Counted from the first letter of the stretch, positions 43,827-52,750 are shown. The stretch is DNA of 64,000 nucleotides from Rhizobium vallis (GCF_003985155.1 NZ_ML133688.1:558001-622000); one strand, 5' to 3'. Notes: generated by a model not told the origin, from the sequence alone. Numbers and translations are program-made.

Positions 43827-44826
43827 TGTCGTCCTCAGAAATCTCAGCAAGCGCTTCGGCGACACCCAGGCTCTTGATGAGCTCGATCTTTTTATCCGCG
43901 ATGGCGAGTTCGTCGTGCTGCTCGGTCCCACAGGTGCCGGCAAGACCACGACGCTCAGGCTGATCGCCGGGCTGGAGAGGCCCGACAACGGCCGCATCGA
44001 GATCGGCGGCCGCAATGTCGCGGCCGAAGCGCCGGCCGGGCGTGACGTCGCCTTCGTCTTCCAGCAATATTCGCTCTATCCGCACATGACTGTTTACGAG
44101 AACCTCGCCTTCCCGCTGAAGGCGCCGGTGCGCAAGCTGAGCGCGGAAGAGATCGACCGGCGCGTGCACGAAGTCGCGCGCATGGTCCGCATCGAGCACA
44201 AGTTGGAAAACCGCTCGACCAGGCTTTCCGGCGGTGAGATGCAGCGTGTCGCCATCGGTCGGGCGCTGGTGCGCCGGCCAGCGATCTATCTGATGGACGA
44301 ACCGCTGTCCTCGCTCGACGCCAAGCTGCGCGCCGAACTGCGCCTTGAGCTGAAGCGCATCCAGAAGGAACTCGGCTCGACGCTGCTCTACGTCACCCAC
44401 GACCAGGTGGAAGCCATGACCATGGCAGATCGCATCGGCATCGTCGCCGAGGGCCGGCTGATGCAGGTGGGAACGCCGCGAGAAATCTACGGCAATCCCG
44501 CCAACCTGCATGTCGCCGCCCGCCTCGGCCAGCCGCACATCAACCTCCTGCCGGCGGACCTGCTACCGGGCGGCCGTCCGCCTTCGGGGACCAAAACAGT
44601 CGGCGCGCGCACCGAACATCTCGATATCGTCGTCGGCAAGGATGCCAATGCCGAGGTCGACTGGATCGAGCATCTCGGCGACCAGAACCATCTGCATATC
44701 AGGGCGGGCAATCACAAGCTCGTCACACTCGCGGATCCATATCTTGCGATCGCGCCGGGCGACCGGATCAGCCTGACGCTGCGCGATCCGCTTTATTTCG
44801 ATGCGGCTGGACAGCGCCTGTCGTGA
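43819..44826 (+). CDS. ABC transporter ATPase 2
   Basis: 335 aa with Walker A GPTGAGKT (36-43), Q-loop FVFQQYSLYPHM, signature LSGGE (136-140), Walker B YLMDEP and H-loop VTHDQ, then a TOBE-like C-terminus (VGARTEHLDIVV). MalK/UgpC-type energising subunit. With ATPase 1 it probably forms a heterodimer, as GlpS/GlpT do in the glycerol importer. Fifty-two bp separate it from the kinase gene. Confidence 0.93.
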   Translation: MADVVLRNLSKRFGDTQALDELDLFIRDGEFVVLLGPTGAGKTTTLRLIAGLERPDNGRIEIGGRNVAAEAPAGRDVAFVFQQYSLYPHMTVYENLAFPLKAPVRKLSAEEIDRRVHEVARMVRIEHKLENRSTRLSGGEMQRVAIGRALVRRPAIYLMDEPLSSLDAKLRAELRLELKRIQKELGSTLLYVTHDQVEAMTMADRIGIVAEGRLMQVGTPREIYGNPANLHVAARLGQPHINLLPADLLPGGRPPSGTKTVGARTEHLDIVVGKDANAEVDWIEHLGDQNHLHIRAGNHKLVTLADPYLAIAPGDRISLTLRDPLYFDAAGQRLS

Positions 44827-44878
44827 CCGGCAAACAAAATGATGATGGCATGAAAAACAAACGGACGGGTCTCAATCG

Positions 44879-46519
44879 ATGAAACACTTCTTCAACCGCA
44901 GGGAAACCATCGTCACCGAAGCTCTGGACGGCCTGCTTCTGACGACGAGCAGCGGCCGTCTTGCCCGTCTCGACAGCTTTCCCGACATCAAGGTGATCCT
45001 GCGCGCGGACTGGGACAAGTCTGAGGTGGCGATCATCTCGGGCGGCGGTGCCGGCCATGAACCGTCCCATGCCGGCTTCGTCGGTAAGGGCATGCTGACG
45101 GCAGCCGTCTCCGGCGAGATCTTCGCGTCGCCGAGCGTCGATGCGGTGCTGACGGCGATCCGCGCCGTCACCGGTCCGAAGGGCGCCCTGCTCATCGTCA
45201 AGAATTATACCGGCGATCGCCTGAATTTCGGCCTCGCCGCCGAAAAGGCACGCGCCGAGGGTTTCGACGTCGAAATGGTCATCGTCGCCGATGACATCGC
45301 CATCCCGGGCATCAACCAGCCGCGCGGCGTCGCCGGCACCCTATTCGTCCACAAGATCGCGGGCTATCACGCCGAAAGGGGCGAGGACCTGAAGACGGTC
45401 GCGGCTCATGCCGCGGCGGCGGCCGGCGATATCGTCTCGCTCGGCATGTCGCTCTCCACCTGCAGCGTGCCCGGACAGGCGCATGAGGATCGCCTCGGCG
45501 CTGATGAAGGCGAACTCGGCCTCGGCATCCATGGCGAACCCGGCGCCGAGCGCATCGCACTGCAGCCGGTCGCCGATATCGTCGCCACCATGGCGGCGCG
45601 CCTGACCCCGGCCTTGCGCGAAGGCGCAAGCCACGCCCTCCTCATCAACAATCTCGGCGCCGTGCCGCCGCTCGAAATGACCGTCATCGCCAAGACAGTG
45701 CTGTCCTCGCCGCTTGGCCGCCACGTCAGGCTGATCGTCGGCCCGGCGCCGATGATGACCGCGCTCAACATGAACGGCTTCTCGCTGTCGCTGATCCGGT
45801 TGGATGGCGCGCGCGAGGCGGCGCTGACAGCAGCGGTCGAACCGCATGCCTGGATGCCGGCCGCCGAACGCCACGAGATCAGCATCGTCGCGGCACCGAG
45901 AACATCAGCCGGCTTGAACGGTTCAGCCGTGGCGGGTGAGAACAGCCGCAACCGTCGCCTCATCACGGCGCTCTGCGAGCATCTGATCTCGCAAGAAAAC
46001 GAACTCAACCGGCTGGACGGCCGCGTCGGCGATGGCGATACCGGCTCGACGGTGGCCACAGGCGCCCGCAGCGTGCTTGCCCGCTTGGACATGCTGCCGC
46101 TCGATAAGCCGGCGGCAACGCTTGCCTCGCTCGGCGATATCCTCGGCACCAGCATGGGCGGATCGAGCGGCGTGCTGCTATCGATCTTCTTCACCGCCGC
46201 AGCCAAGGCGATGGCCGATAAAGCCGATATATCAGCGGCTCTCCTTGCCGGGCTCGACAGGATGACGTTCTATGGAGGAGCAGGAGTCGGCGACCGGACG
46301 ATGGTCGATGCGCTGTCGCCTGCCCTGCAGGCGCTCGCGTCAGGCGATATCGCTGCCGCGGCAAGGGCAGCGGCATCAGGTGCGGAGTCGACGAAGACGA
46401 TGACGAAGGCGAGAGCCGGACGCGCTTCCTATGTCGGCGAAAGGGACCTAGTGGGTGTCGCCGATCCCGGCGCGGTCGCGGTTGCCGGCGCGTTCGGCGT
46501 GGCGGCAAGCCTCGCCTGA
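44879..46519 (+). CDS. Fused dihydroxyacetone kinase (DhaK-DhaL)
   Basis: 546 aa, the same layout as single-chain ATP-dependent DHA kinases (Citrobacter type). The DhaK half (1-330) has GGGAGHEPSH (His60) and LGIHGEPG with His218, the residue that binds the substrate carbonyl covalently. The DhaL half (350-546) has RVGDGDTGST, the Asp set that holds two Mg-ATP, and GTSMGGSSGVL. It should phosphorylate dihydroxyacetone or a related keto-sugar such as erythrulose. DhaL and DhaK also occur again as separate genes downstream. Confidence 0.92.
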   Translation: MKHFFNRRETIVTEALDGLLLTTSSGRLARLDSFPDIKVILRADWDKSEVAIISGGGAGHEPSHAGFVGKGMLTAAVSGEIFASPSVDAVLTAIRAVTGPKGALLIVKNYTGDRLNFGLAAEKARAEGFDVEMVIVADDIAIPGINQPRGVAGTLFVHKIAGYHAERGEDLKTVAAHAAAAAGDIVSLGMSLSTCSVPGQAHEDRLGADEGELGLGIHGEPGAERIALQPVADIVATMAARLTPALREGASHALLINNLGAVPPLEMTVIAKTVLSSPLGRHVRLIVGPAPMMTALNMNGFSLSLIRLDGAREAALTAAVEPHAWMPAAERHEISIVAAPRTSAGLNGSAVAGENSRNRRLITALCEHLISQENELNRLDGRVGDGDTGSTVATGARSVLARLDMLPLDKPAATLASLGDILGTSMGGSSGVLLSIFFTAAAKAMADKADISAALLAGLDRMTFYGGAGVGDRTMVDALSPALQALASGDIAAAARAAASGAESTKTMTKARAGRASYVGERDLVGVADPGAVAVAGAFGVAASLA

Positions 46520-46563
46520 CCGAGTAAAGTTCGAAAGCCCGCGGGAGACGGGCGACAGGGAGG

Positions 46564-47184
46564 ATGGCAGTGCAGGCGGAACCGGTGCTTGTGGCGGGAT
46601 TGATCGAGGTGTGCCGCGCGACGATCGCGGAAAACGCCGATCACCTCTGCGCACTCGATCGCGCCATCGGCGATGGCGATCACGGAACCAATATGCGGCG
46701 CGGCTGCGAGGCGGTGAGCGCCGAGGGCGAGAGCCTGTCCAGCCTGCCCTTCCCCGACGCCGTGGAAAAGATCGGCCTGACGCTGGTGATGAATGTCGGG
46801 GGCGCGGCTGGCCCGCTCTACGGCACGCTGCTGATCGAGATCGGCCGCGAGCTTCGCAAAAGCGAGGAGAAGGCCGATTTTTCCCTCGTGCTGAAACAGG
46901 CGATCGACGCAGTGGCAAAACGCGGGCGGTCGCACGCCGGCGACAAGACGCTGCTCGACGTGCTCTATCCCGTCCATGCCGCGCTGGCGAAGCGGTCTCC
47001 GCTCGGCGACGTCGCCCGCAAGGCCGAACGTTCGGCTGACAGGACCGCCGCGATGAAGGCGATGCGCGGGCGCGCCGCCTATCTCGGCGACCGCTCGATC
47101 GGCCATGTCGATCCCGGCGCGTCGAGCTGCGCGCTGCTGACAACGGCGATCTGCCGCTATCTCGGGGAGCGCCGCCCCCAATGA
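46564..47184 (+). CDS. dhaL: Dihydroxyacetone kinase subunit DhaL
   Basis: 206 aa, all-helical DhaL barrel. Nucleotide/Mg motif AIGDGDHGTNM (34-44) and NVGGAAGPLYG match PTS-type DhaL, which keeps ADP bound and is rephosphorylated by DhaM. GGGAGG is immediately before ATG 46564, so GTG 46570 may be the real start. Overlaps dhaM by four bases. Confidence 0.92.
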   Translation: MAVQAEPVLVAGLIEVCRATIAENADHLCALDRAIGDGDHGTNMRRGCEAVSAEGESLSSLPFPDAVEKIGLTLVMNVGGAAGPLYGTLLIEIGRELRKSEEKADFSLVLKQAIDAVAKRGRSHAGDKTLLDVLYPVHAALAKRSPLGDVARKAERSADRTAAMKAMRGRAAYLGDRSIGHVDPGASSCALLTTAICRYLGERRPQ

Positions 47185-47597
47185 ATGAAAGGACCGGCAT
47201 GAATGGAAAGACCGCAAACGTGGGTATCGTGATCGTCTCCCACTCGCCACTGGTGGCAAGGGGCATCGCCGACATGGTGCGGCAGATGGTCGGCGATTGC
47301 GTGCCGCTCGCCTGGTCGGGCGGCAACGTCCATGGCGAGCTCGGCACCGATGCCGGCGGTATCCTGAAGGCGATCGAGGCCGCCTGGTCCGATGCCGGCG
47401 TCGCCGTCTTCGTCGATCTCGGTGGCGCCGAGACCAACAGCGAGATGGCGATCGAAATGCTGGGCCTTCCCCGGTCGGCCCTCGTCTCCATCTGCAACGC
47501 CCCGCTCGTCGAAGGCGCTGTCATCGCCGCCGCCGAAGCGTCGGGGGGCGCATCATTGGCCAAGGTCGTCGCCACAGCCGAGGAACTATCCCCCTGA
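47181..47597 (+). CDS. dhaM: PTS-dependent DHA kinase phosphotransferase subunit DhaM (EIIA-like)
   Basis: 138 aa, an EIIA-mannose-like fold: active His21 in VIVSHSPLVARGIA, GTDAGGILKAIEAAW and FVDLGGAETNSEMAIE. E. coli DhaM fuses this domain to HPr and an EI-like domain; here the three parts are three genes. ATG 47181 overlaps dhaL (ATGA); ATG 47199 with AAAGGA upstream is a good alternative start. Confidence 0.92.
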   Translation: MNERTGMNGKTANVGIVIVSHSPLVARGIADMVRQMVGDCVPLAWSGGNVHGELGTDAGGILKAIEAAWSDAGVAVFVDLGGAETNSEMAIEMLGLPRSALVSICNAPLVEGAVIAAAEASGGASLAKVVATAEELSP

Positions 47598-47941
47598 TGA
47601 CGAGCAGATTGCGTATTGAAAAACAGGAGCCTGATCCTTTGCACGTGAATTGCCAGACGGAGGTGGAAGTCAAGCACGGCGTCGGGCTGCATGCCCGCCC
47701 CTCCGTCACCTTCACGCGGCTTGCCAAGTCTTTCCCCTGTTCGATCGAGGTCGCCGTCAACGGCAGCGACGTCTGGCTGAACGGCAAGAGCATCATCAAG
47801 ATCATGGGCGCCAGAATCCGCAAAGGGTCGATCCTCAGAATACGGGCAGACGGCATTCTCGCCGAAGAGGCGATCCGCGCCCTCAAGGAACTCATCGAGC
47901 GCAACTTCGATGAGGAAAAGAAACATGGCAGAACCGCTTAG
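47597..47941 (+). CDS. HPr-family phosphocarrier
   Basis: 114 aa; the HPr fold occupies 20-108. Active-site His32 is in VGLHARPSV, and GKSIIKIMGARIRKGS covers the region of the regulatory Ser. An unusual ~20-residue N-terminal arm precedes the fold. It should carry phosphate from the enzyme I-like gene next door to DhaM. Its ATG shares a base with the dhaM stop (TGATG). Confidence 0.92.
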   Translation: MTSRLRIEKQEPDPLHVNCQTEVEVKHGVGLHARPSVTFTRLAKSFPCSIEVAVNGSDVWLNGKSIIKIMGARIRKGSILRIRADGILAEEAIRALKELIERNFDEEKKHGRTA

Positions 47942-49490
47942 GCTGAAAGCAAAGAGCGCATCCCCGGGCATCGCATCCGGCCCGGCCTTCCTCGCGGAGG
48001 AGCCGAAGGCTGCTTCCGCGCCCGGAACCGCCGGCGGCTACGGCGCGCTTGAGAAGGCGATCGATATCTCGATCGGCGAACTCGAGCGCCTCGCCGAGGG
48101 CGCCGATGCCGAAAGCCGCGATATCATCGACTTCCAGATCGAGGTGCTCCGCGATCCGACGATCGCGGAAGCAACAGGCGCGCGCATGCAAGCCGACGAG
48201 AATGTCGTCTTCGCTTGGGTCGCCACGCTCGACGCCTATGTCGACGAACTCGAAGCGGCCGACGAGGAACAGATGCGGGCGCGAGCCATCGACATTCTCG
48301 ACATCAAGAACCGCGTGCTCGGCGCGCTCGCCGGCACCCCGGTCGCCGATTTCCCGCCCGGCTCGGTCTTCGTCGGCAAGGACATGGAGCCGAGCCGCTT
48401 CCTCGCTCATGACTGGTCGAAGGGCGGCGGTATCGCGCTGTTTGCGGGCAGCACCGCCGGCCACGTCGCTCTGCTCGCCCGGGCGAAATCCGTGCCGATG
48501 GTGGTCGCCACAGGCCGTTTTTCAGCCACTGACGGCGATCCCGTCGGCGTCGACGGCGACGCCGGCGCCGTCATCCTCAAGGCGGGTGGCATGCTGATCC
48601 CGCCGCCAGCACCAGCTGGCGACATCAAGACTGAAAGCGGCGAGTTGCGCACGGCGGACGGCGTACCGATCCTGATCTCCATCAACATCAACGATGCCGC
48701 CGAGATCGATGAGCTCGATCCGGCAACGGCGGGCGTCGGCCTGATGCGCTCGGAATTTTCAGTCACCTCGATCGCCGACGCCGCCAATGAGGAACGGCAG
48801 CTGGCGATCTATCGCCGCGTGCTGGAGCAGGCGGGCGATAAGCCGGTGATCATAAGAATGCTGGATATCGGCGGCGACAAGCCGCTCGCCGGCCTCGAAG
48901 ACCTGCCGGCCCTCGAACCTGGCCTGCGCGGCATCCGGCTGCTGCTTGCCCGGCCGGAAATCGCCCGCGTTCAGGCCCGCGCCCTGTTGCGCGCCGCCGT
49001 TTTCGGCAAGCTCTCGGTGATGCTGCCGATGGTGACCTTTCCCGACGAGGTCGACAGGATGCGCGAACTGTTCCGCGAAGAGGCCGAAAAGCTCGGCCGC
49101 CGCGCCTTGCAGCACCGCATGCCGCCGATCGGCATGATGGTGGAAGTGCCATCTGCCGCATTGATGCTCGATACCTTCGGATCGGCGGCCTTCTTCTCCT
49201 TCGGCACCAACGACCTCACGCAATATCTTGCCGCCTCCACCCGTGACGGCAACGAGGCCGATGCCGGCAAGGCAGCACCCGCCGTGCTCCGGCTGATTGA
49301 GCAGGCGGTAAAACTTGCCGGCGGCAAACCGGTCAGCATCTGCGGCGACATGGCCGGCGATCCCCGCTATCTCCCGGGGCTGCTTGCCGCCGGCCTCCGG
49401 CATTTTTCCGTGGCGCCGGCCCGCCGTCCCGCGATAAGATCGGCGATGGTCGGCCTCAACGCCGATGGCACAAGGGCAGCCGGAGAGTAG
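47925..49490 (+). CDS. PEP-protein phosphotransferase (enzyme I-like)
   Basis: 521 aa, a little shorter than E. coli enzyme I. Phospho-His180 lies in AGSTAGHVALLARAK. PEP-site motifs VGLMRSEFSV, FGTNDLTQYLAASTRDG and the catalytic Cys in SICGDMAGD are present. The HPr-binding helices (~30-130) are there. It feeds PEP phosphate through HPr to DhaM and DhaL. ATG 47925 with GAGGAAAAG upstream overlaps HPr by 17 bases. Confidence 0.92.
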   Translation: MAEPLRLKAKSASPGIASGPAFLAEEPKAASAPGTAGGYGALEKAIDISIGELERLAEGADAESRDIIDFQIEVLRDPTIAEATGARMQADENVVFAWVATLDAYVDELEAADEEQMRARAIDILDIKNRVLGALAGTPVADFPPGSVFVGKDMEPSRFLAHDWSKGGGIALFAGSTAGHVALLARAKSVPMVVATGRFSATDGDPVGVDGDAGAVILKAGGMLIPPPAPAGDIKTESGELRTADGVPILISININDAAEIDELDPATAGVGLMRSEFSVTSIADAANEERQLAIYRRVLEQAGDKPVIIRMLDIGGDKPLAGLEDLPALEPGLRGIRLLLARPEIARVQARALLRAAVFGKLSVMLPMVTFPDEVDRMRELFREEAEKLGRRALQHRMPPIGMMVEVPSAALMLDTFGSAAFFSFGTNDLTQYLAASTRDGNEADAGKAAPAVLRLIEQAVKLAGGKPVSICGDMAGDPRYLPGLLAAGLRHFSVAPARRPAIRSAMVGLNADGTRAAGE

Positions 49491-49491
49491 G

Positions 49492-49905
49492 ATGGCGCGC
49501 GAAGACACCGAAGACGCCATAATCGCCTACAAGTCCATTCTGGCGCAGATCATCGACAATAGGCCGTCCGGCACGCGCCAGCGTCTGGCGACGGCGCTCG
49601 GCAAGCACCGCAGCTTCGTCACCCAGATCACCAGTCCGACCTATGCGACGCCGCTGCCGGCGCGCCATCTAGCGACGATCGTGCGCGTCTGCCATTTTAG
49701 CGCCACTGAGGAGGAACGCTTTCTCGAAGCCTATCAGGCCGCCCATCCCGGCAAGCTGCCGGATCTCGGCCATTCCGAGAAATTGCGGCACCTGTCGCTG
49801 ATGGTGCCCGACTTCGGCGACGACCGGAAAAACCGCCTCCTGGAAGAGGCGATCTCCGATCTGGTGCAGAAGATCGTCGCGATATCAGGGGCAAGCGAGC
49901 AGTGA
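49492..49905 (+). CDS. HTH-like small regulator of the DHA operon
   Basis: 137 aa. A likely helix-turn-helix, XRE-like in style, lies at about 26-60 (TRQRLATALGKHRSFVTQIT). A helical C-terminus follows (HLSLMVPDFGDDRKNRLLEE). It sits two bases after the enzyme I gene and 51 bp before dhaK. It may sense phosphorelay state or DHA and regulate the operon. E. coli uses DhaR, a different type, so this would be a distinct control protein. Confidence 0.65.
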   Translation: MAREDTEDAIIAYKSILAQIIDNRPSGTRQRLATALGKHRSFVTQITSPTYATPLPARHLATIVRVCHFSATEEERFLEAYQAAHPGKLPDLGHSEKLRHLSLMVPDFGDDRKNRLLEEAISDLVQKIVAISGASEQ

Positions 49906-49956
49906 AGAGTGAGCGGGCTGACGTAACGTAATGTTTTTGGCCTTGGGAGGGGCTTG

Positions 49957-50949
49957 ATGAAGAAGTTCATGAACACCGCGGAAACCATGGTCGCCGAAAG
50001 CGTCGAAGGCTTTGTGCGCGCCCATGAGGCCTTCGTGGTGTTCGGGGCCGAGCGCAAATGCATCCGCCGCCGCCATCTGACATCAGGCAAGGTGGCGCTG
50101 ATATCAGGCGGCGGCGCCGGCCACGAGCCGATGCATATCGGCTTCGTCGGACAGGGCATGCTCGATGCCGCCTGCGTCGGCCATATCTTCACCTCGCCGA
50201 CGCCGAGCCAGATCATGGCCGCCATCGAGGAGGCCGATACCGGCGCCGGCTGCCTGCTCGTGGTCAAGAATTATGATGGCGACCTGATGAATTTCGAAAT
50301 GGCGATCGAGATGGCCGGTGACCGCCACAGCCTCGACATGATCGTCGTCAGCGACGATATCGAGACGTCGAGAACAGGCGAAGGCCGCGGCCGGCGCGGT
50401 GTCGCTGGAACACTGATCATCGAAAAGATCCTGGGTGCCGCGGCCGAACGCGGCATGCCGCTCGCCGAATTGAAGCAGCTTGGCGAGGGGCTGAACACCC
50501 GCATCCGCTCGATGGGGGTCGCGCTGAACGGCGTGACGGTGCCGCAGACCGAGCGCACGACGTTTGCGCTCGGACCCGACGAGATGGAAATGGGCGTCGG
50601 AATCCATGGCGAGCCCGGTCATGCCAGGCAGCCCTTCGCCGCTGCCGACGCCATCATCATGCGTCTCTGCGAGACCATCATCGCCGACATCGCAGTGACG
50701 CCGGGCGCCCGGGCGCTGCTCTTCGTCAACGGCCTCGGCGGCACGCCGCCCGCCGAACTCTACCTCGCATATAGCGGCGCCCGCCGTTTCATCGAGGGGA
50801 AAGCCATCCCGATCGAGCGCTCTCTTGTCGGAACCTATGTCACCTCGCTCGACATGCAGGGACTGTCCATCACCCTCGCCTTGCTGACCGACGAGGAGAT
50901 CACGCTCTGGGACGCGCCGGTAGCGACGGCCGCTTTGCGCTGGCCGTGA
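49957..50949 (+). CDS. dhaK: Dihydroxyacetone kinase subunit DhaK
   Basis: 330 aa stand-alone DhaK. Substrate site residues: GGGAGHEPMH with His56 and VGIHGEPGH with His217 (hemiaminal His). No DhaL domain is attached; the partner is the gene at 46564. GGGAGGGG precedes ATG 49957. As the last operon gene it converges on the esterase gene, 13 bp away, with no terminator visible. Confidence 0.93.
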   Translation: MKKFMNTAETMVAESVEGFVRAHEAFVVFGAERKCIRRRHLTSGKVALISGGGAGHEPMHIGFVGQGMLDAACVGHIFTSPTPSQIMAAIEEADTGAGCLLVVKNYDGDLMNFEMAIEMAGDRHSLDMIVVSDDIETSRTGEGRGRRGVAGTLIIEKILGAAAERGMPLAELKQLGEGLNTRIRSMGVALNGVTVPQTERTTFALGPDEMEMGVGIHGEPGHARQPFAAADAIIMRLCETIIADIAVTPGARALLFVNGLGGTPPAELYLAYSGARRFIEGKAIPIERSLVGTYVTSLDMQGLSITLALLTDEEITLWDAPVATAALRWP

Positions 50950-50962
50950 CCGCCTTCTCACA

Positions 50963-51691
50963 TCAAATATAGAGCGGCGCCATCTTGCGCCAGGCGCCGG
51001 GGCGGTGGGCGCGGCCGTCCCAGACATGCAGCTGGTGGCGAATATTCTTTTCGCCGAGCAGCCGGCTGAGATAGCGGTTGTTGTCGAGGAAAGGGTCGGC
51101 ATCACCGATGGTCAGGACGATCTCGCGCTCGCGCAGGCTGTCGACACGCCAGTCGGAGCCGAGACCGGGCAGGAAATGCGTCGGCGTGTGGAAATAGACG
51201 CTGTCGTCGTAATAGCCGTCAAACAGGTCGCCGAAGGATTCCACCTTCATCGTCAGGTCGTAGCGGCCGGAAAAGGCGACGAGCTTGCGGAAGAGATGCG
51301 GATGGCGAAAGAACAGGCTTGCCGCCTGGAAGGCGCCGAGGCTGCAGCCATGCACCATGGTGCAATCATGCGGGTTCTTCGCCGCCATCAAAGGCAGCAC
51401 TTCGTGGAGGATATAATCCTCGAGGGCCGCATGCCGGCGGATGCGCTCGGCAGGATGATGGTGGAAACCGTAGAAACTGTCGGCGGCCAGGCCTTCGATG
51501 CAATAGAGCTGGATGTGACCGGCCTGCAGTTTGTCGCTAAGGCTCGCGACCAGGCCGAGCTGTTCATATTCGAAAAAGCGCCCTTCCCGCGTCGGAAAGA
51601 CCAGAACCTTGGCGCCGGCATGGCCGAACACCAGCAACTCCATGTCTCGATGCAGCCGCTGGCTATACCAGCTCAGATATTCGCGGTTCAT
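50963..51691 (-). CDS. Esterase D/PF00756-like esterase
   Basis: 242 aa alpha/beta hydrolase. Nucleophile Ser sits in VHGCSLGAFQAA (G-x-S-x-G); the acid is near IGDADPF and the His near DGRAHRPGAW. No signal peptide. Cytosolic short-chain esterase activity is likely. Start overlaps the stop of the acetylxylan esterase-like gene by ATGA. Confidence 0.85.
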   Translation of the reverse strand: MNREYLSWYSQRLHRDMELLVFGHAGAKVLVFPTREGRFFEYEQLGLVASLSDKLQAGHIQLYCIEGLAADSFYGFHHHPAERIRRHAALEDYILHEVLPLMAAKNPHDCTMVHGCSLGAFQAASLFFRHPHLFRKLVAFSGRYDLTMKVESFGDLFDGYYDDSVYFHTPTHFLPGLGSDWRVDSLREREIVLTIGDADPFLDNNRYLSRLLGEKNIRHQLHVWDGRAHRPGAWRKMAPLYI

Positions 51692-52647
51692 GACACCCTG
51701 AAGAACTGTCCGATCTTGTCGCGGAGAACCGCCTCTTGCTCAGCACTTCCAGGGTAATCGAAATGACCGGCATCCAGGATGAAGATTTCATTATATTTCC
51801 GTATCGCATTTGCGACAGCGAACTGGCAGGGCGGCGCCACCGAAGGATCGAACAGCGCAACCGCCGTCAGCATCGGCACATCGATCCGCGTCGCCGCGGT
51901 CGCCGCATCGTAGAAGCGCAGCGTCTCCAGCACGTTTCCATGTTTCGCCTGATATTCCTGCACGGCTTGCGCGCTGCCGACGGTCGGCAACTTCAGCCTG
52001 AGCGGCTGGTGGCCGAAGCTCGGCAGCGCCAGATGGCCGCGATCGATGCGCGGGTCGTAAGCGATCGCCATCGCCCCGACGCCGCCGCCGAAGCTGATGC
52101 CGCTATAGCCGATATGGCCTGAGAGCCAGGGATAGAGCGCGACAAGCGTCGAAACGGCGAGCCAGATATCCTCGACGCAGCCGCCGATGATATAGGAGCC
52201 GGGCTTGTCGATATCGTGCAGCACATGCCAGGACGGATTCTCTGAGATCGGCGGATGTCTGCTCAGCGATAGCCCCCGGCAGCACGGAAAAAGCACTGCC
52301 GTTTCCTCGACTGGCAGATTGAAGTCAGGCTGATCCCGCCCGCCATACCCATGCCCGACGACGAGCCCTCGCTTCACTTGCCCCTCGCGCGGCAGCAGCA
52401 GCCAGCCCCCGATCTTGAACGCACCGGTCGAGAGATAGACGAGGTCGAGCACATGCCAGTCGGGATGGTTGAGTTTGCTGAGCGAGATCACCGGCCGCGG
52501 ATCAACCGCCAGCGCCTTCAGATACCGCGCCTCCCAGAACGCATCGAAGCCCGCCGGCTCTTCCGGCGGTTCGATCGCCAGAAGCTCTTCGAGCCGCATG
52601 CCGTAGGTCGGGTCGAAGTTGAAAGGATGTGTCTTGGGAATGCTCAT
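51688..52647 (-). CDS. Acetylxylan esterase/cephalosporin-C deacetylase-like hydrolase
   Basis: 319 aa, AXE1-type alpha/beta hydrolase: GLVVGHGYGGRD (oxyanion), nucleophile Ser in GYSGISFGGGVGAMAIAYD, Asp in VALFDPSVAPP and His in DAGHFDYPG. A ~50-residue Arg-rich upstream extension exists in frame to 52809 but runs through a repeat; ATG 52647 is preferred. Substrates are probably short acyl esters of sugars. It forms a two-gene unit with the 242-aa esterase. Confidence 0.85.
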   Translation of the reverse strand: MSIPKTHPFNFDPTYGMRLEELLAIEPPEEPAGFDAFWEARYLKALAVDPRPVISLSKLNHPDWHVLDLVYLSTGAFKIGGWLLLPREGQVKRGLVVGHGYGGRDQPDFNLPVEETAVLFPCCRGLSLSRHPPISENPSWHVLHDIDKPGSYIIGGCVEDIWLAVSTLVALYPWLSGHIGYSGISFGGGVGAMAIAYDPRIDRGHLALPSFGHQPLRLKLPTVGSAQAVQEYQAKHGNVLETLRFYDAATAATRIDVPMLTAVALFDPSVAPPCQFAVANAIRKYNEIFILDAGHFDYPGSAEQEAVLRDKIGQFFRVS

Positions 52648-52750
52648 CCAAAGCTTGTCCCGTGAAAACGCCCGCGACGCAAGGTTCTGCCTGCGTCGGC
52701 GGCGAGACCGTGCCTTCAGCAGCTCATCCTGCCGCACCAGCCACCCCACC

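Noticed and set aside
42210..44015. A 601-codon minus-strand open frame
   Set aside because: Antisense to the permease and ATPase genes; no domain and biased composition.
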